From positions 1-64,000 of the forward strand of contig NZ_JAETWB010000004.1 in the NCBI RefSeq assembly GCF_016773205.1: 64,000 bases of DNA. Direction: 5' to 3'. The position numbers and the translations under genes were made by a program. A model generated the notes under the pieces. It made no database searches and was not told the DNA's origin. It saw only the letters and a program-made list of their open reading frames with translations. Of the stretch, positions 57,397 to 64,000 are shown in pieces (the stretch's first letter is position 1; the number at the start of each line of letters is the position of its first letter). This DNA is from Belnapia arida (lineage in GTDB: Bacteria; Pseudomonadota; Alphaproteobacteria; Acetobacterales; Acetobacteraceae).

Positions 57397-57687
57397 ATGA
57401 GTGGGGCGGCACCGCTCCGGCTGACGCTCTACGTGGCCGGGCAGACACCGAAATCCGTCGCCGCCATCCGGAACCTCGAGCGGATCTGCGGCGAGCACCT
57501 GGGGCCCGGCCGGTACCTGATCGACGTCATCGACCTGCGCCAATCGCCGCATCTGGCGCGGGAGCACAACATCGTCGCCATCCCCACCCTCGTCCGCCAG
57601 CTTCCGGTGCCGATCCAGAAGATCATCGGCGACCTTTCCGACACGCAGAAGGTCCTGGTGAGCCTGCAGATCGACGCGAGCCGATGA
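57397..57687 (+). CDS. kaiB: Clock-type protein KaiB
   Basis: 96 aa. Thioredoxin-like/KaiB fold: [68 protein letters not shown]. In cyanobacteria KaiB switches fold and binds the KaiC CI ring. Start 57397 has GGAG 9 bases upstream; ATG 57379 would add six residues and overlap kaiC. Its stop overlaps the histidine kinase start (ATGA). Confidence 0.92.
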   Translation: MSGAAPLRLTLYVAGQTPKSVAAIRNLERICGEHLGPGRYLIDVIDLRQSPHLAREHNIVAIPTLVRQLPVPIQKIIGDLSDTQKVLVSLQIDASR

Positions 57688-59135
57688 GCGTCGGGGGGGA
57701 CGAGGTCGCGGAACTCCGCCGGCGCCTGGCGGAAGCCGAGGAAACGCTGCGGGCCATCCGTGAAGGCGAGGTGGATGCCTTCGTCGTGGACGGTGCGGGC
57801 AAGGCGCAGATCTTCCACCTCGACAGCGGCGACTCCTTCCGGGCCTTCATGGAAGCGATGGATCTTGGCGCCGCTGCCCTCGATGCGGAGCGGCGGCCGG
57901 TCTACGCCAATGCTGCCCTCGAGGCCCTTCTCGGCTGCTCCGCCGACGAACTCCAACGCGATGGACTGTTCCCGGCCCTGGGGCCGGCCGCGCCGAAGGT
58001 GCAGGCGCTCCTCGATTCGGCCGCCTCGGGCAAATTGAGTGCGCCGATCGGCCTCGTCGTCGGCGGACGGGCGCGGCATGTCGTGGCGACCGCCGCACCT
58101 CTGCAGCTCGCCTTCGCCGAGGGCTTTGCCCTTACCTTCACCGACATCACCGACCGCGTCGAGGCGGCTGCGGCGGAAGAGAGCGAGCGCATCGGGCGCG
58201 CCGTCATGGCCTCCGCGAACGAGGCGGTGCTGGTCTGCGACGAAACGGGCCGCATCACCCATGCCAGCCCCGCAGTCAGCCGCATCCAGGGGGTTTCGCC
58301 CGTCGGCCGGGCCTTCGAGGAGGCCTTTCCGCTTGTCTTCGCGCCCGGGGCCGCCACCATGGGCGCCGAGGATCTGGTCGCGATCGCGGCGAGCGGCAGT
58401 TCCGTCCGGGGCATCGAAGCCTCCATGGCAGTGGACGGACATACGCTGGAACTGCTGATCAACGCCGCGCCGCTGCATGGGTCGGGCGGCAAGGTGCATG
58501 GGTGCATCTTCACGCTGGTCGATCTCACGGAGAGGAAGGCGCTCGAGAAGCGGCAGGCGCTGCTGATGGGCGAGCTCAATCACCGCATGAAGAACATGCT
58601 GGCCCTGGTCATGGCGATCAGCAGCCGGACGCTCGCCACGGCCAAGGACCTGCCCGATTTTCGCGTGCGCTTCACGCAGCGTATCTCAGCCCTTTCCGTG
58701 ACGCAGAACCTGCTCGCCGAGAAGAGCTGGACCGGCCTCACGGTGGAAGAGCTGATCCGGAACGAGCTCGCGCCCTACGTCGCGCCGCAGGGGCCGCGCG
58801 TGACGCTCACCGGGCTTGCCGAGCAGGTCACGCGGGACACGGCGGTCTCCCTCGGCCTGGTCCTGCACGAGCTGATCACCAATGCGGTGAAATACGGCGC
58901 GCTGTCGAATGAGGCAGGCCGCGTGGCCGTCACCGGCCAACGGCAGCCCGATGGCAGCTTTGCGATCACCTGGCAGGAAGAAGGCGGCCCGTTGGTGGCG
59001 CCCCCCAGGCATCAGGGCTTCGGCCAGTCCGTCATCGCGCGCGGCCTGGGCCAGGCATCCGGTAGCGCGCGGGTGGAGTTCCGGCCGGAGGGCGTCCTGT
59101 GCCGCATGACCCTCGCGGACACGAGCCTCGCATAA
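57684..59135 (+). CDS. PAS-domain HWE-family sensor histidine kinase
   Basis: 483 aa, cytoplasmic. N-terminal short coiled coil ([29 protein letters not shown]), two PAS-like domains (~45-160, ~170-290), then HWE kinase: phospho-acceptor His in [16 protein letters not shown] (~302), N-box [17 protein letters not shown] and the WxE of ITWQEEGGP, the features that define HWE. Coupled by ATGA to kaiB; the kaiC-kaiB-kinase set is known from Rhodopseudomonas and Methylobacterium, where it forms an hourglass or proto-circadian timer. Probable partner: one of the response regulators at 60.5-61.6 kb. Confidence 0.9.
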   Translation: MSVGGDEVAELRRRLAEAEETLRAIREGEVDAFVVDGAGKAQIFHLDSGDSFRAFMEAMDLGAAALDAERRPVYANAALEALLGCSADELQRDGLFPALGPAAPKVQALLDSAASGKLSAPIGLVVGGRARHVVATAAPLQLAFAEGFALTFTDITDRVEAAAAEESERIGRAVMASANEAVLVCDETGRITHASPAVSRIQGVSPVGRAFEEAFPLVFAPGAATMGAEDLVAIAASGSSVRGIEASMAVDGHTLELLINAAPLHGSGGKVHGCIFTLVDLTERKALEKRQALLMGELNHRMKNMLALVMAISSRTLATAKDLPDFRVRFTQRISALSVTQNLLAEKSWTGLTVEELIRNELAPYVAPQGPRVTLTGLAEQVTRDTAVSLGLVLHELITNAVKYGALSNEAGRVAVTGQRQPDGSFAITWQEEGGPLVAPPRHQGFGQSVIARGLGQASGSARVEFRPEGVLCRMTLADTSLA

Positions 59136-59389
59136 CGCTGCGCCGCCGCGGATGCCGGCGGTTAGGGCGGGGTGTTTGGGCGCGACGACGAGCGGCATGT
59201 CCATGGGCGGGGGGCAGCAACGTCGCTCATGCTCCAGACAGCCTTGGCCAGCCGGCGCAAGGGCGGTGGCGCGGCGTCTTGCCCCGGCCCCAGGCACCGT
59301 CCACCCTGCGATGACGACGAGGGTGAATCACGAACCGCTCTCCCCGGATGTCCGTTGATGGGCCCGACCCAGGAAAGGCTGCCACCGCC

Positions 59390-60340
59390 ATGAAGCGCCG
59401 TACCCTGCTCGCCGCCAGCCTCCTCGCCACGCCCGCGCTCGCGGCGGAGGCCTGGCCGTCACGCCCTGTCCGTATCGTCGTGCCTTTCCCGCCGGGCGGC
59501 ACGGTCGACATCCTCGGCCGCCTCACCGCGAACTGGCTGCAGGAGGCAACGGGGGGCAATTTCGTCGTCGAGAACCGCTCCGGCGCGGGCGGCAATATCG
59601 GCGCCCAGGCGGTGGCCCGCGCCACGCCGGACGGCACCACCCTGCTCATGGGCTCGCCCGGCACCCAGGCCATCAACGCCCATCTCTACCCGAACCCTGG
59701 CTATGACGGCATCGCCGACTTCGCCCCGATCTCGCTGGTGGCGGAAGTGCCCAACCTGCTCGCCGCGCACCCCTCCCTCGGCCTTCGCAGCATCCCCGAC
59801 CTCATCGCCCGGGCGAAGGCGGAGCGCCTGGCCTATGGCGAGACCAGCATCGGCGGCAGCACGCATCTCTCGGCCGAGCTCTTCCGCCTTCAGGCCGGGA
59901 TCGAGGGCGAGCACATCACCTATCGCGGCAGCGCGCCGATGCTGGGCGACCTGCTGCCCGGCCGCATCGCCTGGGGCGTCGACAACCTGCCCTCCATCCT
60001 GCCGCATGTCCGCAGCGGCGCGCTGACGGCGCTCGGCGTCACCAGCAAGGCCCGCTGGTCCGGCGCGCCGGACATTCCGGCCATCGCGGAAAGCCTGCCC
60101 GGCTACGAGGTGACGGCCTGGTTTGGCCTGCTTGCACCGCGCGGCACGCCGCCCGAGGTGGTCCTTGCGGCGAACGCCGCCCTGCAACGCATGCTGGCCA
60201 CTCCGGCCGCGGTCCAGCGCCTGGCCGAACTTGGCGCTACGCCCATCCCCGGCACACCCGAGGCCTACCGCGCCCATATCGACGCCGAATACACGAAATG
60301 GGGCGATGTCATCCGGCGCGCCGGCATCCGCCTGCAATGA
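59390..60340 (+). CDS. Bug/TctC-family substrate-binding protein (copy 4)
   Basis: 316 aa; signal peptide (KRRTLLAASLLATPALA), then AEAWPSRPVRIVVPFPPGGTVDILGR, TSIGGSTHLSAELFR and PGYEVTAWFGLLAPRGTPPEVV. More distant from the three tandem Bug proteins than they are from one another. No TctAB genes nearby. Preceded by 254 bases without a clear gene. Confidence 0.9.
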   Translation: MKRRTLLAASLLATPALAAEAWPSRPVRIVVPFPPGGTVDILGRLTANWLQEATGGNFVVENRSGAGGNIGAQAVARATPDGTTLLMGSPGTQAINAHLYPNPGYDGIADFAPISLVAEVPNLLAAHPSLGLRSIPDLIARAKAERLAYGETSIGGSTHLSAELFRLQAGIEGEHITYRGSAPMLGDLLPGRIAWGVDNLPSILPHVRSGALTALGVTSKARWSGAPDIPAIAESLPGYEVTAWFGLLAPRGTPPEVVLAANAALQRMLATPAAVQRLAELGATPIPGTPEAYRAHIDAEYTKWGDVIRRAGIRLQ

Positions 60341-60512
60341 TGTCCGTACGAAATCGCAAAAGGTCCGTTCGCTTTATACACGATTTCGTCATGTCTTAAA
60401 TAACAGACAATCCTCGCTGCTGAGTGATTGGTGCGGTATGATCTCAACCGCTAGATGATATCCCCAGGCAGTCCATCCCGCCGAAGCTCTCTTTCGCCCG
60501 CCGGAGATACCC

Positions 60513-61232
60513 ATGTCCGCCCTTCGCCAGATCCTCATCGTCGAGGATGATCCCGCCCTGCGCGCCACCATCGCCGAGCAGATCCTGCTCGACGGCGAGT
60601 TCAGCGCCGACGAGGCCGAGAGCGTGGCCGAGGCCGAGGCCAAACTGTCCCGCGCCGATGCGCGCTACGACGCCATTCTCCTCGATATCGGCCTGCCCGA
60701 TGCCGATGGCCGCGAGTTCTGCGCCAGCCTCCGCCGCGCCGGCCGCCACATGCCCGTCATCATGGTGACCGGCGCCGATGGCGAGGAAGACGTGGTCCGC
60801 GGCCTCGATTCCGGCGCCAACGACTACATCGCCAAGCCCTTCCGCCCGTCGGAGCTGCTGGCCCGCGTCCGTGCCCAGCTTCGCATGTACGACAACTCCG
60901 AGGATGCGAATTTCCTCATCGGTCCCTATGTCTTCCGCCCGAGCCTCCGCCTGCTGACGGAGGCCACGCGCAACCGCAAGATCCGCCTGACCGACAAGGA
61001 ATGCGCGATCCTGAAATTCCTCTACCGGGCCGGCGGCAAGTCCGTCGCCCGCCAGGTGCTGCTGAACGACGTGTGGAACTACAGCAGCGCCGTCTCCACC
61101 CACACGCTGGAGACGCACGTCTATCGCCTGCGCCAGAAGATCGAGGCGGACCCGGCCCAGCCCCGCCTCATCATCACCGACCATGGCGGCTACAAGCTCG
61201 ACGCGACGGCCTTCTCCCCCGCAGGGCGCTGA
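60513..61232 (+). CDS. OmpR/PhoB-type response regulator
   Basis: 239 aa: receiver domain (IVEDDPALR, phospho-Asp in AILLDIGLPDADG at ~54, VTGAD, DYIAKPFRPSELLARV) and a winged-helix DNA-binding domain (RLTDKECAILKFLYR, VSTHTLETHVYRLRQKIE). An AT-richer stretch of 170 bases upstream includes TATGAT (60437-60442) as a possible extended -10. Could be the output of the KaiBC-linked kinase, though HWE kinases more often use other receivers. Confidence 0.92.
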   Translation: MSALRQILIVEDDPALRATIAEQILLDGEFSADEAESVAEAEAKLSRADARYDAILLDIGLPDADGREFCASLRRAGRHMPVIMVTGADGEEDVVRGLDSGANDYIAKPFRPSELLARVRAQLRMYDNSEDANFLIGPYVFRPSLRLLTEATRNRKIRLTDKECAILKFLYRAGGKSVARQVLLNDVWNYSSAVSTHTLETHVYRLRQKIEADPAQPRLIITDHGGYKLDATAFSPAGR

Positions 61233-61609
61233 CGCCACCCCGCCCCCCGGTCCCCGCCCTGGAGCGCCAGCACGGCATGCGCCAGGGCGATGGGATCGAA
61301 GGGCTTGTGGAAGACGCGCTCCCGTTCGGAGAAGGTGTGGCCGAGGAACAGCTCCGGGCTGCCGGTTTCATAGACCACCCGCAGCTCCGGCTGCAGGAGG
61401 CGCGCCTTCTTCGCCAGGATAAGCCCGCTGTCGCCGAGCCCGAGATCGAGGTCGGTCACCAGCACGTCGATGGTCTGCGCTTTATCCGCGATGATCGCCA
61501 GCGCATCCTCGGCATTGTCCGCCTCGAGGAAGTCGAGCCCGACCGCCTCGAAGAAATCGGCGAGGGTGAGACGCACCATGGCGTCATCCTCGACCAGCAA
61601 CACCGTCAT
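61190..61609 (-). CDS. Single-domain response regulator
   Basis: 139 aa receiver only: VLLVEDDAMVRLTLADF, phospho-Asp in VLVTDLDLGLGDSG (~54), YETGSP, VFHKPFDPIALAHAV. No output domain; such proteins usually relay phosphate or bind a partner, and they commonly pair with HWE kinases. Converges on the OmpR-type gene with a 43-base overlap of coding ends. Confidence 0.9.
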   Translation of the reverse strand: MTVLLVEDDAMVRLTLADFFEAVGLDFLEADNAEDALAIIADKAQTIDVLVTDLDLGLGDSGLILAKKARLLQPELRVVYETGSPELFLGHTFSERERVFHKPFDPIALAHAVLALQGGDRGAGWRQRPAGEKAVASSL

Positions 61610-62036
61610 CCTCCGGGTCCTTCCGTTGTATGAAGTTCCGCGACTTCAGGTTGAGATAATGCGCTCGTCCACGCCGCAAGAGTCATCACGCCCCCGAAAG
61701 CCCACACGTACGTTACCCGCATAGGTTGTATGCACGCTCATGAGCGAACGTTCGTTTGGTAACTCGACTGCACGGCCTGCCGGCCCGGACCTGCGCCGAA
61801 AGGTAGAGACAGGTGGCCAAGGAACGGTGAAACTGCTGCTTCCTTGCCGTTACGTTTACGGTACAGTCCTTGCGGGCTAAGGATCGGTTACGGTGCGCTG
61901 AGCCAGCTCGCCTAAGGTATGAATCCCAAAAAGCGAGACCAAAGCTGCGGTTTGGGCATTGCGTATTGCGGCCCGGGCTCGACCCCGCCTGCCGCATCGG
62001 CTAACACGCGCCCCTTTCCGCTCAGGGGCGCATCCG
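61610..62036. other. 427-base divergent regulatory region
   Basis: Lies between the single-domain regulator and the Hsp70-like gene, which point away from each other. It is AT-richer than flanking genes and holds several symmetric sites: ACGTACGT (61706-61713), GCTCATGAGC (61736-61745) and CGAACGTTCG (61745-61754). An open frame on the minus strand (61713-61997) has no family look and poor codon bias, so I do not call it. Confidence 0.5.
61736..61754. promoter_or_regulatory. Two abutting 10-bp palindromes, candidate operator
   Basis: GCTCATGAGC (61736-61745) and CGAACGTTCG (61745-61754) are both perfect palindromes that share one base. They sit about 130 bases upstream of the single-domain response regulator start and may be a tandem regulator-binding site. 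Confidence 0.4.
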
Positions 62037-63278
62037 GTGCAACCCATCATCGGCATCGATTTCGGCACCACCAACAGCGTCGTCGCGCGTCTCCGGCCCG
62101 ACGGCCGCGTCGAGGCCGCCCGCTTCCCATTCGGCGGCGAGCTGCTCGACGTCTTCCGCACCGTTCTTTGCTTCACCGCCGGGACGGGCGGCGCTCCGCG
62201 CCATGCCGCCGGCCCCGCCGCCATCGAGGCCTATCTCGAGGACCCGCTGGCCAGCCGCCTCATCATGTCGATGAAGTCCTACCTCGCGCAGCGCAGCTTC
62301 AGCGAGACGCGCATCCTCACGCGCAGCTTCACGCTGGAATCATTGATCGCCCAATTCCTCCGCGCGCTGCTGCCCGCCGAGCCCGGCGCCCGCATCGTCG
62401 CCGGCCGTCCCGTCCGCTTCGCCGGTGACATGCCCGACGACGCGTTGGCTGAGGCACGCCTGCGCGCCGCCTTCGCCGAAGTCGGCTGGGAGGATGTCGA
62501 CCTCGCCCTCGAGCCGGAAGCCGCCGGATACCGCTTCGCCCACGGCCTCGGCACGGCCGCGACCGTGCTGGTCGGCGATTTCGGCGGCGGCACCAGCGAC
62601 TTCTCCGTCCTGCGCTACGAGCCGGGCGGCGTTACCGCACTCGGCCATTCGGGCGTCGGCATCGCCGGCGACAGCTTCGACTACCGCATCATCGACCATG
62701 TCGTCTCGCCGCTGCTCGGCCGCAACGACAGCTACCGGGTGATGGGCAAGCCGATGCCGATTCCCGCCGCCTGGTATACCGGCTTCGCCCGCTGGCACCG
62801 CCTCTCGCTGATGCGGGCGCCGCGCGTGCTGCGCGACATCGCCGAGGTCGCCCGCACCGCCGACCACCCGGAGCGGCTGCGCCACCTCATCGCGCTGATC
62901 GAGGAGGAGGCCGGCTACGCCCTCTACCGTGCCGTCTCAGGCGCCAAGGCGGCGCTCTCCCAGGCCCCGCGCGCGACCCTTGCCTTCCGCCACGAGGATT
63001 TCGCGGTGGACGTGGAGATCGCGCAGGCCGATTTCGAGTCCTGGATCGCCCCCGACCTCGCCCGCCTCGGCACGGCCATCGACGCGGCGCTGGCCGAGGC
63101 CCGCCTGCCGCATGAGGCGATCGACCGCGTCTTCCTCACCGGCGGCACCTCCCTTGTCCCTGCCGTCCGCCGCCTCTTCGAGGTCCGCTTCGGCGCGGGG
63201 CGGCTGGCCGGCGGCGGCGAATTCGTCTCGGTTGCGGAGGGGCTGGCGCTGATCGGCCAGGCCCGCGCCACCGGTTGA
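62037..63278 (+). CDS. Hsp70-like ATPase without substrate-binding domain (YegD type)
   Basis: 413 aa actin/Hsp70 nucleotide-binding fold: phosphate-1 IIGIDFGTTNSVVA at the N-terminus, phosphate-2 LVGDFGGGTSDFSVL (~180), and adenosine motif VFLTGGTSLVPAVRRLFEVRFG near the C-terminus. The DnaK substrate-binding domain is absent, as in E. coli YegD. GTG at 62037 is chosen so that the phosphate-1 motif starts at residue 4. Probable specialised chaperone or stress protein; clients unknown. Confidence 0.88.
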   Translation: MQPIIGIDFGTTNSVVARLRPDGRVEAARFPFGGELLDVFRTVLCFTAGTGGAPRHAAGPAAIEAYLEDPLASRLIMSMKSYLAQRSFSETRILTRSFTLESLIAQFLRALLPAEPGARIVAGRPVRFAGDMPDDALAEARLRAAFAEVGWEDVDLALEPEAAGYRFAHGLGTAATVLVGDFGGGTSDFSVLRYEPGGVTALGHSGVGIAGDSFDYRIIDHVVSPLLGRNDSYRVMGKPMPIPAAWYTGFARWHRLSLMRAPRVLRDIAEVARTADHPERLRHLIALIEEEAGYALYRAVSGAKAALSQAPRATLAFRHEDFAVDVEIAQADFESWIAPDLARLGTAIDAALAEARLPHEAIDRVFLTGGTSLVPAVRRLFEVRFGAGRLAGGGEFVSVAEGLALIGQARATG

Positions 63279-63304
63279 CTGATAAGGATAATATTCCTAA
63301 TACT
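63275..63304 (+). promoter_or_regulatory. Possible promoter with palindromic spacer
   Basis: TTGACT (63275-63280) and AATACT (63299-63304) are 18 bases apart, a fair sigma-70 match. The spacer holds TAAGGA-TAATAT-TCCTAA-type symmetry (63284-63300), with AGGA and TCCT as its perfect core. It would drive the globin gene with a long leader. Symmetry suggests a metal- or redox-responsive regulator, but which one is a guess. Confidence 0.4.
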
Positions 63305-63583
63305 GTGGCTGCCATGGCCCGAAGTGCATTCGCTGAGAACCATGCCTGACCCCGCTTTAACTCCTAAATCCCTCAAACCTTCGCCTCGGTCCCAGGGTTT
63401 CTCAACTCCTTACCCCGCCGGTCCCGCCCCGGCTTGAAGCAGTTGAAGGATTTAAGCCTCGACGGCTCCACACTCCCATGGCCGGGGCAGGTCTACCTGC
63501 CCGGGCCGCCCGCCACCATGGTTCGATTTCAAAACATCGTCGGACGCGGCGAGATGCCACTTTGCAGGGATGGCAGCAGACAC
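63279..63583. other. 305-base leader before the globin gene
   Basis: No gene seen. Includes the palindromic promoter-like site at its start and a perfect hairpin GGGCAGGT (63485-63492), CT, ACCTGCCC (63495-63502). The globin frame is open back to a TTG at 63434, but that part does not resemble a globin N-terminus. Confidence 0.45.
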
Positions 63584-63997
63584 ATGACCCCGGAACCAGC
63601 CAACCTTGTGCAGGACAGCTTCCGCCAAGTGGTGCGAATCAAGGAAAAGGCCGCCGAGTTGTTTTATGGCCGGCTCTTCGAGACCGACCCGACCACGCCG
63701 CCGCTCTTTACTGGCAAGGACATGCGGGAGCAGGGGGCGAAACTGATGGCGACGCTCGGCATGGTGGTCGCCGGGCTCAAGCGGCCGGAGGAGATCGTGC
63801 CTGCCGCCCAGGCCCTCGCTCGCCGGCACGTCGCCTATGGCGTGACCGAGGCGCAGTACGCGACGGTCGGCGCGGCACTGCTCTGGACGCTGCGGAGGGG
63901 GCTCGGCGAGGGCTTCACGCCGGAGGTGGAGGCCGCCTGGAAGGCTGCCTACATGCTCCTCGCCGGCGTGATGATCGAGGCGGCAAACGCCGCCTGA
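63584..63997 (+). CDS. Single-domain globin
   Basis: 137 aa haem protein of the bacterial flavohaemoglobin/neuroglobin-like class, without a reductase domain. A-helix LVQDSFRQVVRIKEKAAELFYGRLFETDP, TPPLF, a Gln in the distal E-helix region (MREQGAKLMATLG), and the proximal His in ALARRHVAYGV (F8). Probable NO or O2 binding. It ends 3 bases before the window edge, so downstream partners are not visible. The symmetric leader site may couple it to a redox regulator. Confidence 0.88.
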   Translation: MTPEPANLVQDSFRQVVRIKEKAAELFYGRLFETDPTTPPLFTGKDMREQGAKLMATLGMVVAGLKRPEEIVPAAQALARRHVAYGVTEAQYATVGAALLWTLRRGLGEGFTPEVEAAWKAAYMLLAGVMIEAANAA

Positions 63998-64000
63998 CCC

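Noticed and set aside
61713-61997. 94-codon minus-strand open frame in the regulatory region
   Set aside because: No SD, poor codon bias, Cys/Arg-rich composition without a family.
63434-63583. 50-residue N-terminal extension of the globin
   Set aside because: TTG start, and the peptide does not resemble a globin A-helix; the region contains a hairpin and looks like a leader.
1-64000. tRNA, rRNA, CRISPR arrays, insertion sequences and prophage
   Set aside because: Searched by eye in all intergenic gaps. No cloverleaf, regular spacer-repeat array, transposase or integrase was found.

Overview
The window is GC-rich DNA with a strong G/C bias at third codon positions, genes packed end to end, and many 1-bp and 4-bp stop/start overlaps (ATGA, TGATG, GTGA). 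It fits a chromosome of an alphaproteobacterium. Four periplasmic Bug/TctC-type binding proteins, sulfite dehydrogenase SoeABC, a KaiBC-histidine kinase set and an alphaproteobacterial SOS box (GTTC-N7-GTTC) point to the Acetobacteraceae (a Roseomonas- or Belnapia-like organism). That placement is inference from gene content; no rRNA, tRNA or CRISPR array was seen.

Layout. 0.4-2.2 kb: lipoprotein lytic transglycosylase with a SPOR domain, a palindrome-rich intergenic element, and a tiny Asp/Glu-rich protein. 2.3-10.4 kb: co-directional acyl-CoA catabolic cluster (ADP-forming acyl-CoA ligase, MaoC-type hydratase, a DnaQ-like exonuclease, CoA-transferase A/B, acyl-CoA dehydrogenase, enoyl-CoA hydratase, second acyl-CoA dehydrogenase). 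10.4-14.4 kb: UPF0114 membrane protein; a minus-strand DNA-repair operon (radical SAM protein plus a DUF4130-UdgX fusion) whose promoter carries an exact SOS box; a PepSY-like protein. 14.6-17.3 kb: type III polyketide synthase, methyltransferase and flavoprotein in a tight operon that resembles phenolic-lipid pathways. 17.3-21.8 kb: three tandem Bug binding proteins opposite an MHS-type transporter. 21.9-25.1 kb: dihydrolipoamide dehydrogenase, a stand-alone polymorphic-toxin-type-5-like protein, an adenine DNA methyltransferase and a small membrane protein. 25.2-29.6 kb: two MFS transporters, a DUF1796 protein and an AraC regulator. 29.6-32.7 kb: housekeeping aroE-coaE, rlpA and dnaQ. 32.7-35.7 kb: two short-chain dehydrogenases, a small membrane protein and an HpcH/HpaI aldolase. 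35.7-40.3 kb: soeABC, a cytoplasm-facing sulfite dehydrogenase that would feed electrons to quinone. 40.3-43.5 kb: a PRISE-type reductase opposite an HxlR regulator, then an orphan peptide-type ABC binding protein.

43.6-45.8 kb (minus strand): an EF-hand secreted protein and a secreted protein made of five copies of an unnamed cysteine-paired repeat; this pair has no obvious function and is among the most novel material here. 45.9-51.3 kb: amino-acid ABC permease and binding protein, a DapA-family lyase/deaminase and, divergently, a single polypeptide that joins all the modules of the three-subunit HcnABC / opine oxidase / D-hydroxyproline dehydrogenase enzymes. Together these suggest uptake and oxidation of a cyclic or N-substituted amino acid, with hydroxyproline as the best guess. 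51.35-55.3 kb: 6-phosphogluconate dehydrogenase, gluconokinase, glycosyltransferase, small protein, RraA-like protein and hotdog thioesterase. 55.7-59.1 kb: kaiC-kaiB-HWE histidine kinase, a KaiA-less timing module. 59.4-64.0 kb: another Bug protein, an OmpR-type response regulator, a single-domain response regulator, an Hsp70-like ATPase without a substrate-binding domain, and a globin at the right edge.

Start sites were chosen by Shine-Dalgarno spacing and family fit; alternatives are given where the choice is open.
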